DNA of 64,000 nt from Amycolatopsis sp. DSM 110486 (lineage in GTDB: Bacteria > Actinomycetota > Actinomycetes > Mycobacteriales > Pseudonocardiaceae): positions 9,169,001 to 9,233,000 of the forward strand of contig NZ_CP080519.1 in assembly GCF_019468465.1 (NCBI RefSeq). Reading direction: 5' to 3'. The notes below the pieces were generated by a model, which saw only the letters and a list, made by a program, of their open reading frames with translations, did not search any database and was not told where the DNA came from. Shown piece after piece: positions 51,004 to 59,725 of the stretch (position 1 is its first letter; each line of letters begins with the position of its first letter). The position numbers and the translations under genes are program-made.

Positions 51004-52016
51004 GGCTGGATCACCTGGGTCCCTTCTCCTGCGGCCGAGCCGACGAGCACTCGGCCGCTCCGGTCGTCGACGCTCACCGAGTTCGGCTGGCGCACGGTCG
51101 GGAATCGGTACTTCTCGGTGGGCTCGCCACCGCGGACGTCGAAGCCCACCACCTGGTTCTGGCCGGTCAGGGTGACCCAGGCCAGGTTGCGCTGGTGGTC
51201 GTAGGCGATGCCGTAGATCCCGCCCGGCACCGGGTAGCGCTGGCGCAGGATCAGCGGGCCGACGGAGAACGCGAGCAGCGCGCCCGCGCGGGCGTCGGTG
51301 ACCAGCACGCGCCCGTAGGAGTCGCTGGTGGCGTTGGCGGCGCCGTCGCCGGCGCGCAGGCCCTCGCCCATCGTCCCTGCGTTCACGTCGACGCTGAACA
51401 CCGCGGTGCGCAGGCGGTCGAGCACGACCACGCCCTGCCCGGTGTCCACGACGTCGTCGGCGCTGTAGAGCTGGCCGGTGATGGTCTTGGTGACCGCGCC
51501 GCCGGCCAGGACCTCGACGGCCTTGCGGTCGCGCACGGCCACGATCGTGTCCGGCCCGTCGGCCACACCGGCGGTCGGCTGGCCGGCGACCGGTTGCGTG
51601 GTCAGCTGCCCGCCGGGCAGCGCGATCTTGGCCAGCTCGCCCTTGGTCGGGATGCTCGCGATCGCCTGGCCGTCGGACGTCGTCAGCGATTCGGCCGGCC
51701 CGGGCAGGGGCACGGTGGCCTTGGGGGTGCTCAGCGAGTCGAGGTCGTAGACGAGCACCGACGGCGGCTGCGTGACCGCGACCGCGAGCGTGCGGGTCTT
51801 CTCGTCGGTCGCCATCGCCGACACGGCCGGCGTCGCGAGTACCTGGCCCGCGGGCTTCGTCGTCACGGCGGGGGAGACCGCCGGCTTCGCGGCCACCGGG
51901 TTCGCCACCACCTGCAGCGAGTCGGTGTTGTCCTGGCCCGAAGCCGAGCATGCCGAAAGCGCGAGAGCACCGACCAGCGGAATCGCGATCCGCGACGCGG
52001 CGGTGAGCCGACGCAC
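51000..52016 (-). CDS. Beta-propeller (YncE/LppL-like) lipoprotein
   Basis: A 338-residue lipoprotein with signal peptide and lipobox LSAC (Cys23), a Thr/Ala/Pro-rich linker, then repeated blades such as VLVYDLDSLSTPKATVPLPGP and VVVLDRLRTAVFSVDVN typical of 7-bladed YncE/NHL-type propellers. It is anchored outside the membrane; the ligand is unknown. The GTG at 52016 is favoured because GGAGG lies seven bases upstream; a longer frame exists but has no such site. It resembles mycobacterial LppL in context. Confidence 0.82.
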   Translation of the reverse strand: MRRLTAASRIAIPLVGALALSACSASGQDNTDSLQVVANPVAAKPAVSPAVTTKPAGQVLATPAVSAMATDEKTRTLAVAVTQPPSVLVYDLDSLSTPKATVPLPGPAESLTTSDGQAIASIPTKGELAKIALPGGQLTTQPVAGQPTAGVADGPDTIVAVRDRKAVEVLAGGAVTKTITGQLYSADDVVDTGQGVVVLDRLRTAVFSVDVNAGTMGEGLRAGDGAANATSDSYGRVLVTDARAGALLAFSVGPLILRQRYPVPGGIYGIAYDHQRNLAWVTLTGQNQVVGFDVRGGEPTEKYRFPTVRQPNSVSVDDRSGRVLVGSAAGEGTQVIQP

Positions 52017-52114
52017 CTTGAAGCCTCCAGCTGTCCCTCGGCGAGGTGTCCTCACCAGCATCCCCCACGATTCCCGTGCCGTCACGTGTGCGTCATCCAA
52101 CAGACACCTGCGCC

Positions 52115-53083
52115 TCATTTCGGACCCCGCTCGGGGTAGCCCACGTCGACGCAGCTCACGTCGTCGAGCGCGCTGCGGATCGCGGGCGGGAGCGTGAGCT
52201 CCTCCGCCGCCAGCGAACCCGTCAGCTGGCCGGTGTCGCGGGCGCCGACGACCGGCGCCACGACCCCCGGCCGGTCGCGCACCCAGGCCAGCGCGACGAC
52301 CAGCGGCGAGATGCCGAGCCCGTCGGCGGCCGTGGCCACGGCCTGCACGATCCGCGCCGCGCGGTCCGTGCGGTGGTGCTCCACGTACCCGGCGAACTCG
52401 CTGGACGCGCCGCGCGAGTCGGCAGGCGTGCCCGTGCGGTACTTGCCAGTCAGCACGCCGCGGCCCAGTGGCGCCCAGGGCAGCAGCCCGATGCCGTGGT
52501 GCAGCGCGGCCGGTGCGGCTTCGCGGTCGACTCCGCGCTCCAGCAGCGAGTACTCGTACTGGCAGGACACGATCGGTGCCACGGCGCAGGCGCGCGACGC
52601 GGTCGTGGCCAGCTGCCAGCCCGCGTAGTTGGAGACGCCGACGTAGCGGACCTTCCCGCTGGTCACGGCGTACTCGAGGGCCGAGAGGGTCTCCTCGATC
52701 GGCACGCCCGCGTCCCACGCGTGCAGCTGCCACAGGTCAACGTGGTCGGTGCCGAGGCGGCGCAGCGAGCCGTCGAGCGCACTCAGCAGCGCGCCCCGGG
52801 AAGCCCCGCCGCCAAAGGGCCCTTCGGTGCGCCGCGCGACGGCCTTCGTGGCCACCACCACGTCGTCGCGGGGTACGAGGTCGCCCAGCAGGCTCCCGAG
52901 TACGCGCTCGGCCTCGCCTTCGGCGTAGATGTCCGCGGTGTCCACGAGGGTGCCACCGGCGTCGACGAACGCGACGAGCTGGCTGGCCGCCTCCTCGGCG
53001 TCGGTGTCGCCGCCCCACGTCATCGTGCCGAGCGCCAGGCGCGAGACCCGCAGTCCCGACCGGCCGAGCTGTCGCTTTTCCAC
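52115..53083 (-). CDS. Aldo/keto reductase
   Basis: A 322-residue NADPH-dependent TIM-barrel reductase. The catalytic tetrad is visible: Asp and Tyr in DTADIYAEG, Lys in VVATKAVAR, and His in LWQLHAWD. GTG 53083 (VEKRQLGRSGLRVSRLALG) is the standard N-terminus and TAGGCT lies eight bases upstream, so a leaderless start is likely. The substrate is unknown. It is divergent from the LLM oxidoreductase gene. Confidence 0.9.
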   Translation of the reverse strand: MEKRQLGRSGLRVSRLALGTMTWGGDTDAEEAASQLVAFVDAGGTLVDTADIYAEGEAERVLGSLLGDLVPRDDVVVATKAVARRTEGPFGGGASRGALLSALDGSLRRLGTDHVDLWQLHAWDAGVPIEETLSALEYAVTSGKVRYVGVSNYAGWQLATTASRACAVAPIVSCQYEYSLLERGVDREAAPAALHHGIGLLPWAPLGRGVLTGKYRTGTPADSRGASSEFAGYVEHHRTDRAARIVQAVATAADGLGISPLVVALAWVRDRPGVVAPVVGARDTGQLTGSLAAEELTLPPAIRSALDDVSCVDVGYPERGPK

Positions 53084-53091
53084 GACCACCG

Positions 53092-53097
53092 AGCCTA
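53092..53097 (-). promoter_or_regulatory. Leaderless -10 of the aldo/keto reductase
   Basis: TAGGCT on the minus strand, eight bases before GTG 53083. Confidence 0.4.
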
Positions 53098-53193
53098 GCC
53101 GTCGGCCCGGCCCGTAGTTGACCAAGGTGAGGCCGTGTCGCGACCGGCCACCCCGTCGGTGCACCCAGGGCACGGCGCGAGTCGCGCCCTCGG

Positions 53194-53199
53194 TACGTT
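53194..53199 (+). promoter_or_regulatory. Leaderless -10 of the LLM oxidoreductase
   Basis: TACGTT is followed by seven bases and GTG 53207. This fixes the start, because the ORF is open another 72 bases upstream. Confidence 0.5.
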
Positions 53200-53206
53200 T
53201 CCGGCC

Positions 53207-54250
53207 GTGCGAATGGGACTCAACCTCGGTTACTGGGGCACCGGGGACAACTCCGCGAACCTGGCGCTGGCCAGGAGAGCGGACGAACTCGGGTATTCGG
53301 TGGTGTGGGCGGCCGAGGCCTACGGCTCCGATGCCGTGACGATGCTCACCTGGATCGCCGCGCGGACCGAGCGGATCGACGTCGGCAGCGCCGTGCTGCA
53401 GATCCCGGCGCGGACGCCGGCGATGACAGGCATGACCGCCGCCACGCTCGACACGCTCTCGGGCGGCCGGTTCCGGCTCGGCCTGGGTGTCTCGGGCCCG
53501 CAGGTGTCGGAGGGCTGGCACGGCGTGCGGTTCGCCGACCCGGTGGGCCGCACCCGCGAGTACGTGGAGATCGTGCGGGCCGTGCAGTCGAGGCGCCGCG
53601 TGCGCTTCAGCGGCGAGCACTTCGAGCTGCCGCTGCCCGACGGGCCCGGGCTGGCCCTGGGCCTGACCTTCCGGCCCGAGCGCAAGCAGGTGCCGGTGTA
53701 CCTCGCCGCGATCGGGCCGAAGAACCTCGCGCTCACGGGTGAGGTCGCCGACGGCTGGCTGCCGGTGTTCTTCTCACCCGAGCACGCGGGTGAGCAGCTG
53801 GCCCACATCCGCGCCGGCGCCGAGGCGGCCGGGCGTTCGCTCGACGGCTTCGACGTCGCCCCTGCCGTGCCGCTCGTGGTCGGCGACGACTGGCGCGAGT
53901 GCGCCGACGCCGTGCGCCCCCACGCCGCTCTTTACGTGGGCGGGATGGGCAGCCGGAAGCAGAACTTCTACAACCGCCTCGCCGTGCGGATGGGGTTCGA
54001 GGCCGCGGCGGCCGAAGTGCAGGAGTGCTACCTCGCCCGCGACTACGAGGGGGCTCAGGCGGCCGTGCCGCTCGAGTTCCTCGACGCGACGTCGCTGCTC
54101 GGCCCGCGGGAGCGGATCGCCGAGCGGATGGCGGAGTTCGCGAAGGCGGGCGTGACGACGTTGTCCGTGACTCCGTACGGGGAGTCTGCGGGATTCGAGG
54201 CGGCTCTGCGGACCGCTGTGGAAGCGATCGAGCTGGCGGGAGTGGCCTGA
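53207..54250 (+). CDS. LLM-class F420-dependent oxidoreductase
   Basis: A 347-residue luciferase-like monooxygenase-family protein ([45 protein letters not shown]). The [25 protein letters not shown] region is typical of F420-using actinobacterial members that reduce or oxidise small organics. Its stop overlaps the uppP start by one base (TGATG), so the two are coupled, although no shared pathway is obvious. Confidence 0.9.
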   Translation: MRMGLNLGYWGTGDNSANLALARRADELGYSVVWAAEAYGSDAVTMLTWIAARTERIDVGSAVLQIPARTPAMTGMTAATLDTLSGGRFRLGLGVSGPQVSEGWHGVRFADPVGRTREYVEIVRAVQSRRRVRFSGEHFELPLPDGPGLALGLTFRPERKQVPVYLAAIGPKNLALTGEVADGWLPVFFSPEHAGEQLAHIRAGAEAAGRSLDGFDVAPAVPLVVGDDWRECADAVRPHAALYVGGMGSRKQNFYNRLAVRMGFEAAAAEVQECYLARDYEGAQAAVPLEFLDATSLLGPRERIAERMAEFAKAGVTTLSVTPYGESAGFEAALRTAVEAIELAGVA

Positions 54251-55092
54251 TGGGGTGGTTCGAAGCACTGGTGCTGGGAGTGGTGCAGGGGCTCACGGAG
54301 TTCCTGCCCATCTCCTCCAGCGCGCACCTGCGGATCGTGGCCGCGCTCGTCGGCTGGGACGACCCGGGCGCGGCGTTCACGGCCGTGACGCAGATCGGCA
54401 CCGAGCTGGCGGTGATCCTGTACTTCGGGAAGAAGATCGGCCGGATCCTGCAGGCCTGGTTCTTCTCGCTCTACCGCCGCAGCTGGCGCCGAGACCCCGA
54501 CGCGCGGCTGGGCTGGCTGATCATCGTCGGCTCGATCCCCATCGTCGTGCTCGGCCTGCTGTTGCAGGACCAGATCGACGAGACCTTCCGCGACCTGCGG
54601 ATCACCGCGACGACGCTCATCGTGTTCGGCGTGATCCTGCTCATCGCCGACCGCGTGGGCTCGCAGCGGCGCTCGCTCGACCACCTCACCGTGCCGCACG
54701 GCCTCGGGTTCGGCTTCGCGCAGGCCCTGGCCCTGATCCCGGGCGTCTCGCGCTCCGGCGGCACCACCAGCGCCGGCCTGCTCATGGGCTACACCCGCGC
54801 CGACGCCGCGGAGTACTCGTTCCTGCTGGCCCTGCCGGCCGTGTTCGGCTCGGGCCTGTACAAGCTCACCGACATCGGCAAGAACGGCGAGACCGCGCAG
54901 TGGGGGCCCACGATCCTGGCCACGCTGGTGGCCTTCGGCGTCGGGTACGTGGTGATCGCGTGGCTGATGTCCTACATCAAGCGCAAGAGCTTCGTGCCGT
55001 TCGTGATCTACCGGATCGTGCTCGGCCTGCTGCTGTTCGGGCTGATCATCGGAGGGGTGCTCGACCCCAACGCCGGACCTGTCGGGAGCTGA
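54250..55092 (+). CDS. uppP: Undecaprenyl-diphosphatase
   Basis: A 280-residue membrane enzyme of the BacA/UppP family with eight predicted spans. Motif 1 is [16 protein letters not shown] (residues 13-28) and motif 2 is [19 protein letters not shown]. It dephosphorylates undecaprenyl diphosphate so the lipid carrier can be reused in cell-wall synthesis, and it can give bacitracin resistance. The gene starts within the stop codon of the LLM gene and is convergent with the glycosyltransferase, six bases apart. Confidence 0.96.
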   Translation: MGWFEALVLGVVQGLTEFLPISSSAHLRIVAALVGWDDPGAAFTAVTQIGTELAVILYFGKKIGRILQAWFFSLYRRSWRRDPDARLGWLIIVGSIPIVVLGLLLQDQIDETFRDLRITATTLIVFGVILLIADRVGSQRRSLDHLTVPHGLGFGFAQALALIPGVSRSGGTTSAGLLMGYTRADAAEYSFLLALPAVFGSGLYKLTDIGKNGETAQWGPTILATLVAFGVGYVVIAWLMSYIKRKSFVPFVIYRIVLGLLLFGLIIGGVLDPNAGPVGS

Positions 55093-55098
55093 GTGAGG

Positions 55099-56286
55099 TC
55101 AGGCGGCAGCGCGGGCGCGAGCCTGGGGTGAGCGTTCGCCCAGCACCTCGCGGTAGTGGTTGATCAGGCGGTCGCCGGAGGCTTCCCAGGTGCTGCGGAC
55201 CGCGGTGGCGCGGCCCGCGGCACCGAACGCGGCGCGCTTCGCGGGCGACTCCGTGAGCCGGAGCACCGCGTCGCGTAGGGCGCCCGGGTCGAGCGGGGTT
55301 ACCAGGTACCCGGTGTGCCCGTCCACGACGAGGTCCAGTGGACCGCCGGCCGCCGGCGCCACGACGGGGAGGCCGCTCGCCATCGCTTCCTGGATGGTCA
55401 GCCCGAAGGTTTCGAAGGGCCCGGTGTGCGTGAAGACGTCGAGCGTCGCGTAGATGCTCGCCAGCTCGGCACCGACGCGCAGGCCCAGGAAGGTCGCGTC
55501 GGGCAGCGCCGCCTGCAGGCTGGGCCGGTTCGGCCCGTCTCCGACGACGACCAGCCGCACCCCCGGCAGCGCGCAGACGTCGCGCAGCAGCTCGACGTGC
55601 TTGTCCGGCGCGAGGCGGCCGACGTACCCGACGAGGACCTCGCCGTTCGGCGCGAGCCGGCGGTGCAGCTCCGGATCCCGGTGCCGCGGGTCGAAGCGCA
55701 CGGCGTCGACGCCGTGGGGGAGCAGGTGCAGGCGAGGGATGCCCTGCGCTTCCAGCGCCCGCTTCGATGCGCTGGACGAGACGATCGTGCGGTCGGCCGG
55801 TCCGTGGATCCCTCGCAGCCGGTGCCATACGTACCTCGCGCCACCGGGCACCCGCGGGGCGTAGGAAGCGCAGTATGCCGCGACGTCCGTCTCGTACACC
55901 GCCACGATCGGCACCTGCCGCTTCAGGGCGGCCCGTACCGCGTGGGCACCGAGCAGTAGGGGGCTCGACAGGTGCACCACGTCAGGCTGGTGCTCGGCGA
56001 TCGCGCGCGCCACCGCTCGGGTCGGCAGCGCCATGCGCACGTCCGGGTAACCGGGCCAGGACAGCGCGGGCACCCGCACGACGGGTGAGCTCCCGACCTC
56101 CGCCGACGCCTCCTGCCGCAGCCCGGTGGGCGCGGTCGGCGCCACCACCAGCGGCGCGTGACCGCGCTCCGTCAGGTGCTCGGCGACCCGGAACGCGGTG
56201 TGCGCGACCCCGTTGACCTGCGGCGGGTACGACTCGGTCACGACGAGGACCCGCAACGAAGATCCCGCGCGATGGCTGGACGTCAT
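55099..56286 (-). CDS. GT4-family glycosyltransferase (mannosyltransferase-like)
   Basis: A 395-residue GT-B enzyme. The acceptor-domain start is LRVLVVTESYPPQVNGVAHTAFRVAEHL, and the nucleotide-sugar site is ETFGLTIQEAMASGLPVVAPAAGGPLDLV. It resembles actinobacterial GDP-mannose-dependent alpha-mannosyltransferases such as MgtA/PimB. I chose ATG 56286, although no clear ribosome-binding site is seen. The frame continues to 56607 only because the upstream 60-bp repeats keep every frame open; those 107 extra residues (repeating ARSRAGVALGQSRASPVGKP) are not protein. It sits between uppP and the phosphatase. Confidence 0.85.
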   Translation of the reverse strand: MTSSHRAGSSLRVLVVTESYPPQVNGVAHTAFRVAEHLTERGHAPLVVAPTAPTGLRQEASAEVGSSPVVRVPALSWPGYPDVRMALPTRAVARAIAEHQPDVVHLSSPLLLGAHAVRAALKRQVPIVAVYETDVAAYCASYAPRVPGGARYVWHRLRGIHGPADRTIVSSSASKRALEAQGIPRLHLLPHGVDAVRFDPRHRDPELHRRLAPNGEVLVGYVGRLAPDKHVELLRDVCALPGVRLVVVGDGPNRPSLQAALPDATFLGLRVGAELASIYATLDVFTHTGPFETFGLTIQEAMASGLPVVAPAAGGPLDLVVDGHTGYLVTPLDPGALRDAVLRLTESPAKRAAFGAAGRATAVRSTWEASGDRLINHYREVLGERSPQARARAAA

Positions 56287-56378
56287 TCGCAGATCCAAAC
56301 CGATGACGCCCACCTCACATCCCCGGGAACAGCACCCCAACACGAGGTGCCCAACAAGCGATGTGAACGCCACCACAG

Positions 56379-56618
56379 CGCGAGATCGCGCCCGCTTCCC
56401 AACAGGCGAAGCCCGGGACTGTCCCAAGGCGACCCCGGCGCGAGATCGCGCCGGCTTCCCAACAGGCGAAGCCCGGGACTGTCCCAAGGCGACCCCGGCG
56501 CGAGATCGCGCCGGCTTCCCAACAGGCGAAGCCCGGGACTGTCCCAAGGCGACCCCGGCGCGAGATCGCGCCGGCTTCCCAACAGGCGAAGCCCGGGACT
56601 GTCCCAAGGCGACCCCGG
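56379..56618. repeat. Tandem array of four 60-bp units
   Basis: Four head-to-tail 60-bp units (56379, 56439, 56499, 56559). Units 2-4 are identical and unit 1 differs by one base at 56392. The first ~21 nt of each unit equal the left end of the double-hairpin element, and the fifth start at 56619 runs into copy B. Each unit can fold through CCGGCGCGA/TCGCGCCGG and GGGAC/GTCCC. With no spacers it is not CRISPR. The region 56287-56756 holds no credible gene. Confidence 0.95.
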
Positions 56619-56619
56619 C

Positions 56620-56732
56620 GCGAGATCGCGCCGGCTTCCGGATGGGGCGGTGCGATCGGCCCCGGCCGATCCGACCGCCCCATCCGGAAGCCGGCTCAAA
56701 GGCGATCTCGCACGCCTCGGCGGAGCCGAGGC
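56620..56732. repeat. Double-hairpin repeat element, copy B
   Basis: Outer 10-bp stem 56620-56629 with 56702-56711; inner 32-nt arms 56630-56661 and 56664-56695; second hairpin 56714-56721 with 56725-56732 (loop GGA). Compared with copy A, three inner base pairs and two pairs of the second hairpin change on both sides, and one wobble becomes a Watson-Crick pair. A two-base internal mismatch near the loop is kept in both. The element ends 12 bp before the -10 of the phosphatase gene. Confidence 0.88.
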
Positions 56733-56744
56733 AAAAGATACAGT

Positions 56745-56750
56745 TAGGGT
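56745..56750 (+). promoter_or_regulatory. Leaderless -10 of the phosphatase gene
   Basis: TAGGGT is followed by six bases and GTG 56757. The position of a -35 would fall inside the second hairpin of element copy B. Confidence 0.5.
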
Positions 56751-56756
56751 TACGTT

Positions 56757-57467
56757 GTGAGTACGGTCATCTTGCTGCGGCACGGGAAGTCCACCGCGAA
56801 CGGGTCCGGCGTCCTGGCGGGGCGCACGCCGAAGGTCGGTCTCGACGACACCGGCCGCGCGCAGGCCGACAGGCTGGTCGAGCGGCTGGCCGGCGTGCCC
56901 GTCGCCGAGCTGGTGGTGTCGCCGATGCTGCGCTGCAAGCAGACGGTGACGCCGTTGGCGACCGCGCTGGGTCTGGACAAGACCGTGGAGCCGCGCCTGT
57001 CCGAAGTGGACTACGGCGAGTGGACCGGTCGTGAGCTGAAGACGCTGGTCAAGGAGCAGCTGTGGCGGGTGGTCCAGTCCCACCCGTCGGCGGCGGTGTT
57101 CCCCGGCGGTGAGGGGCTGGCCGCGATGCAGGCCCGCGCGGTGGCCGCGATCCGCGCGCACGACGCACGCATCACCGCCGAGCATGGCGACCACGCCGTG
57201 TGGATCGCCTGCAGCCACGGCGACGTGATCAAGGCGGTGCTGGCCGATGCCTTGGGCCAGCACCTCGACGCGTTCCAGCGCATTGTGGTCGACCCCGCGT
57301 CGGTGTCGGTGGTCCGCTACACCGAGACGCGGCCGTTCGTGCTGCGCGTGAACGAGAACGGCGGCGACCTGAAGGGCATCGTGCCCCCGCCGCCGAAGAA
57401 GAAGACCGGCCGCGGCAGGAAGGCGGGCGACAGCGACGCGGTGGTCGGGGGCAGCACCGGGCGCTGA
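56757..57467 (+). CDS. Histidine phosphatase, MSMEG_4193 family
   Basis: A 236-residue phosphoglycerate-mutase-like phosphatase. The phosphohistidine is in LLRHGKSTANG (His9), with the partner His in CSHGDVIKAVL and Glu in LSEVDYGEW. A Pro/Lys tail PPPPKKKTGRGRK follows. The substrate is unknown. In mycobacteria this family lies beside uppP; here a glycosyltransferase and a repeat array come between. Confidence 0.9.
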   Translation: MSTVILLRHGKSTANGSGVLAGRTPKVGLDDTGRAQADRLVERLAGVPVAELVVSPMLRCKQTVTPLATALGLDKTVEPRLSEVDYGEWTGRELKTLVKEQLWRVVQSHPSAAVFPGGEGLAAMQARAVAAIRAHDARITAEHGDHAVWIACSHGDVIKAVLADALGQHLDAFQRIVVDPASVSVVRYTETRPFVLRVNENGGDLKGIVPPPPKKKTGRGRKAGDSDAVVGGSTGR

Positions 57468-57573
57468 GCCGGCGGACACGCCCTCGGCGGAAAGCGGCTC
57501 GACCAGGGCCGCGAAACCCGTAGGGTGGCGGGATCAGCGCGGGACGCACGTGAAGAACCAGGAGCACAACCCG

Positions 57574-59625
57574 ATGATTTCGCCGGACAACCCGTTCGCC
57601 ACCCCGAGTGAGCTGCCCTACGCCCTGCCGCCGTTCGACCGCATCACGGTCGAGCACTTCAGGCCCGCGTTCGACGAGGGCCTGACCGCCCACGCCGCGG
57701 AGATCCACGACATCGCCGCGAACCCGGCGGAGCCCACGTTCGAGAACACGATCGCCGCGCTGGAGCGGGCGGGGGAGCTGCTGGAGCGGGCGTCCGGCAC
57801 GTTCTTCAACGTCTCCAGCTCCGACTCGACCGACGAGATCCAGGAGATCCAGGCCGAGCTGGCGCCGAAACTGGCCGCGCACTCCGACGCGATCCACCTG
57901 GACGCGCAGCTGTTCGCGCGGATCAACGCGCTGTACGAGGGGCGCGAGAGCCTCGGCCTCGACCCCGAGTCGCTGCGTCTGCTGGAGCGCCGGCACACCG
58001 ACTTCAGCCGCGCCGGCGCCGGGCTGCCCGAGGCCGAGCAGGACAAGCTGCGCAAGCTCAACGAGCAGCTCTCGACCCTGCAGACGAAGTTCCAGAAGAA
58101 CCTGCTGCGCGACACCAACGAGCTCGCCGTGGTCCTCGACGACGTCGCCGACCTGGCCGGGCTCGACGAGGGGGCGATCGCCACCGCCGCCGAAGCGGCT
58201 GCCGCTCGCGGCGAAGAGGCCAAGTACGTCCTGAACCTCACGCTGCCGACCGCGCAGGCGGCCCTGGAGTCGCTGGAGAACCGCGCGGTGCGCGAGCGCG
58301 TCTTCACCGCCTCGGTCTCGCGAGGCAACCGCGGCAACGAGTACGACAACAACTCCGTCGCCGCCGAGATCGTCCGTCTGCGGGCCGAACGCGCGGCGCT
58401 GCTGGGCTACCCGGACCACGCGTCGTACGTGATCTCCGACGAGACGGCCAAGACCGCCGACGCGGCCTCGGGCCTGCTGGAGCGGCTGGCGCCGGTCGCC
58501 GTGGCCAACGCCCGCGTCGAGGCCGCCGAGCTGCAGCAGCACCTCGAGGCGGACGTCCCGGGCGCGACGCTGAAGCCGTGGGACTGGGCGTTCTACGCCG
58601 AGAAGGTGCGCCGCGAGCGCTACGAGGTGGACACCGCGGCGCTGCGCCCGTACTTCGAGCTGAACCGCGTGCTGACCGACGGAGTGTTCTTCGCCGCGAA
58701 CCGCCTGTACGGCCTGACCTTCACCGAGCGCGACGACCTGCCGAAATACCACCCGGAGGTGCGGACCTTCGAGGTCTTCGACGCCGACGGCAGCGGCATG
58801 GGCCTGTTCCTCGTGGACTACTACACGCGTGACTCCAAGCGCGGCGGCGCGTGGATGAACAACTTCGTGAGCCAGTCGGACCTGCTGGGGCGCAAGTCCG
58901 TGGTGGTCAACGTGCTCAACGTCGCGAAGCCGCCGGCGGGGGAACCGACCCTGCTGACGCTCGACGAGGTCACCACCGTGTTCCACGAGTTCGGCCACGC
59001 GCTGCACGGGCTGCTCTCGGGCGTCGAGTACCCGACGTTCTCCGGCCCGAGCGTGCCGCGGGACTTCGTGGAGTACCCGTCGCAGGTCAACGAGATGTGG
59101 ATGCTGTGGCCCGAGGTGCTGGCGAACTACGCCAAGCACCACGTGACGGGGGAGCCGCTGCCGGCCGAGCAGGTCGCCAAGCTGGAAGCCTCGCAGCAGT
59201 ACGGCGAGGGCTTCAAGACGACTGAGTACCTCGCCGCGTCGCTGCTCGACCTCGCCTGGCACCGCCTCGGCGTGGACGACCGCGTCGACGACGTGCAGCG
59301 CTTCGAGTCCGACGCGCTGGAGAAGGCCGGCGTCGCGCTGGAAAGCGTGCCGCCGCGCTACCGCACCACGTACTTCAACCACGTCTTCGGCGGCGGTTAC
59401 AGCGCGGGCTACTACTCCTACATCTGGAGCGAGGTCCTCGACGCCGACACCGTGCAGTGGTTCCGCGAGAACGGCGGCCTCAAGCGCGAGAACGGCGACC
59501 ACTTCCGCTCGACGCTGCTCGGCCGCGGCGGGAGTGTGGACCCGATGGAGGCGTTCGCGAACTTCCGCGGTCGTCAGCCGGAGATCCAGCCGCTGCTGGA
59601 GCGCCGGGGTCTCGCGGGGGCCTGA
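57574..59625 (+). CDS. M3-family metallopeptidase (oligopeptidase/Dcp type)
   Basis: A 683-residue zinc peptidase. The HEXXH motif is HEFGH at residues 471-475 with the third ligand Glu ~27 residues later, and the substrate-binding AGYYSYIWSEVLDAD region lies near the C-terminus. It degrades short peptides in the cytoplasm. ATG 57574 is preferred over GTG 57550 because GGAG lies nine bases upstream of it. A TAGGGT at 57521-57526 is a likely -10. A strong terminator follows the gene. Confidence 0.93.
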   Translation: MISPDNPFATPSELPYALPPFDRITVEHFRPAFDEGLTAHAAEIHDIAANPAEPTFENTIAALERAGELLERASGTFFNVSSSDSTDEIQEIQAELAPKLAAHSDAIHLDAQLFARINALYEGRESLGLDPESLRLLERRHTDFSRAGAGLPEAEQDKLRKLNEQLSTLQTKFQKNLLRDTNELAVVLDDVADLAGLDEGAIATAAEAAAARGEEAKYVLNLTLPTAQAALESLENRAVRERVFTASVSRGNRGNEYDNNSVAAEIVRLRAERAALLGYPDHASYVISDETAKTADAASGLLERLAPVAVANARVEAAELQQHLEADVPGATLKPWDWAFYAEKVRRERYEVDTAALRPYFELNRVLTDGVFFAANRLYGLTFTERDDLPKYHPEVRTFEVFDADGSGMGLFLVDYYTRDSKRGGAWMNNFVSQSDLLGRKSVVVNVLNVAKPPAGEPTLLTLDEVTTVFHEFGHALHGLLSGVEYPTFSGPSVPRDFVEYPSQVNEMWMLWPEVLANYAKHHVTGEPLPAEQVAKLEASQQYGEGFKTTEYLAASLLDLAWHRLGVDDRVDDVQRFESDALEKAGVALESVPPRYRTTYFNHVFGGGYSAGYYSYIWSEVLDADTVQWFRENGGLKRENGDHFRSTLLGRGGSVDPMEAFANFRGRQPEIQPLLERRGLAGA

Positions 59626-59637
59626 TCGTCTTTTCGG

Positions 59638-59674
59638 GTGGGGCCGGCCGTTCTCGGTCGGCCCCACTTTTGTC
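59638..59674 (+). terminator. Intrinsic terminator with U tract after the M3 peptidase
   Basis: Arms 59638-59650 and 59655-59667 pair over 13 positions with one G-U wobble and loop TTCT, followed by TTTTGTC. It is the only classical U-tract terminator I found in the window. Confidence 0.9.
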
Positions 59675-59684
59675 TCTTATGGAC

Positions 59685-59703
59685 TGTATAATGATCTATA
59701 CGG
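59685..59703 (+). repeat. 19-bp palindromic motif, copy 1
   Basis: TGTATAATGATCTATACGG: GTATA and TATAC arms around a 6-bp spacer containing GATC. It lies between the M3 terminator and the convergent ArsR gene end. Copies 2 and 3 are at 61246 and 63635, in the same orientation. Confidence 0.8.
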
Positions 59704-59725
59704 CCAGGGTTGAGTTTGGCTGTGG

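Noticed and set aside
56379..56618. CRISPR array
   Set aside because: Units are contiguous 60-bp repeats with no unique spacers, and no cas gene is nearby.
56390..57034. A 20-residue repeat protein on the plus strand reading through the array
   Set aside because: All frames are open through the array because 60 is a multiple of three; no start signal, and the phosphatase promoter lies inside the frame.
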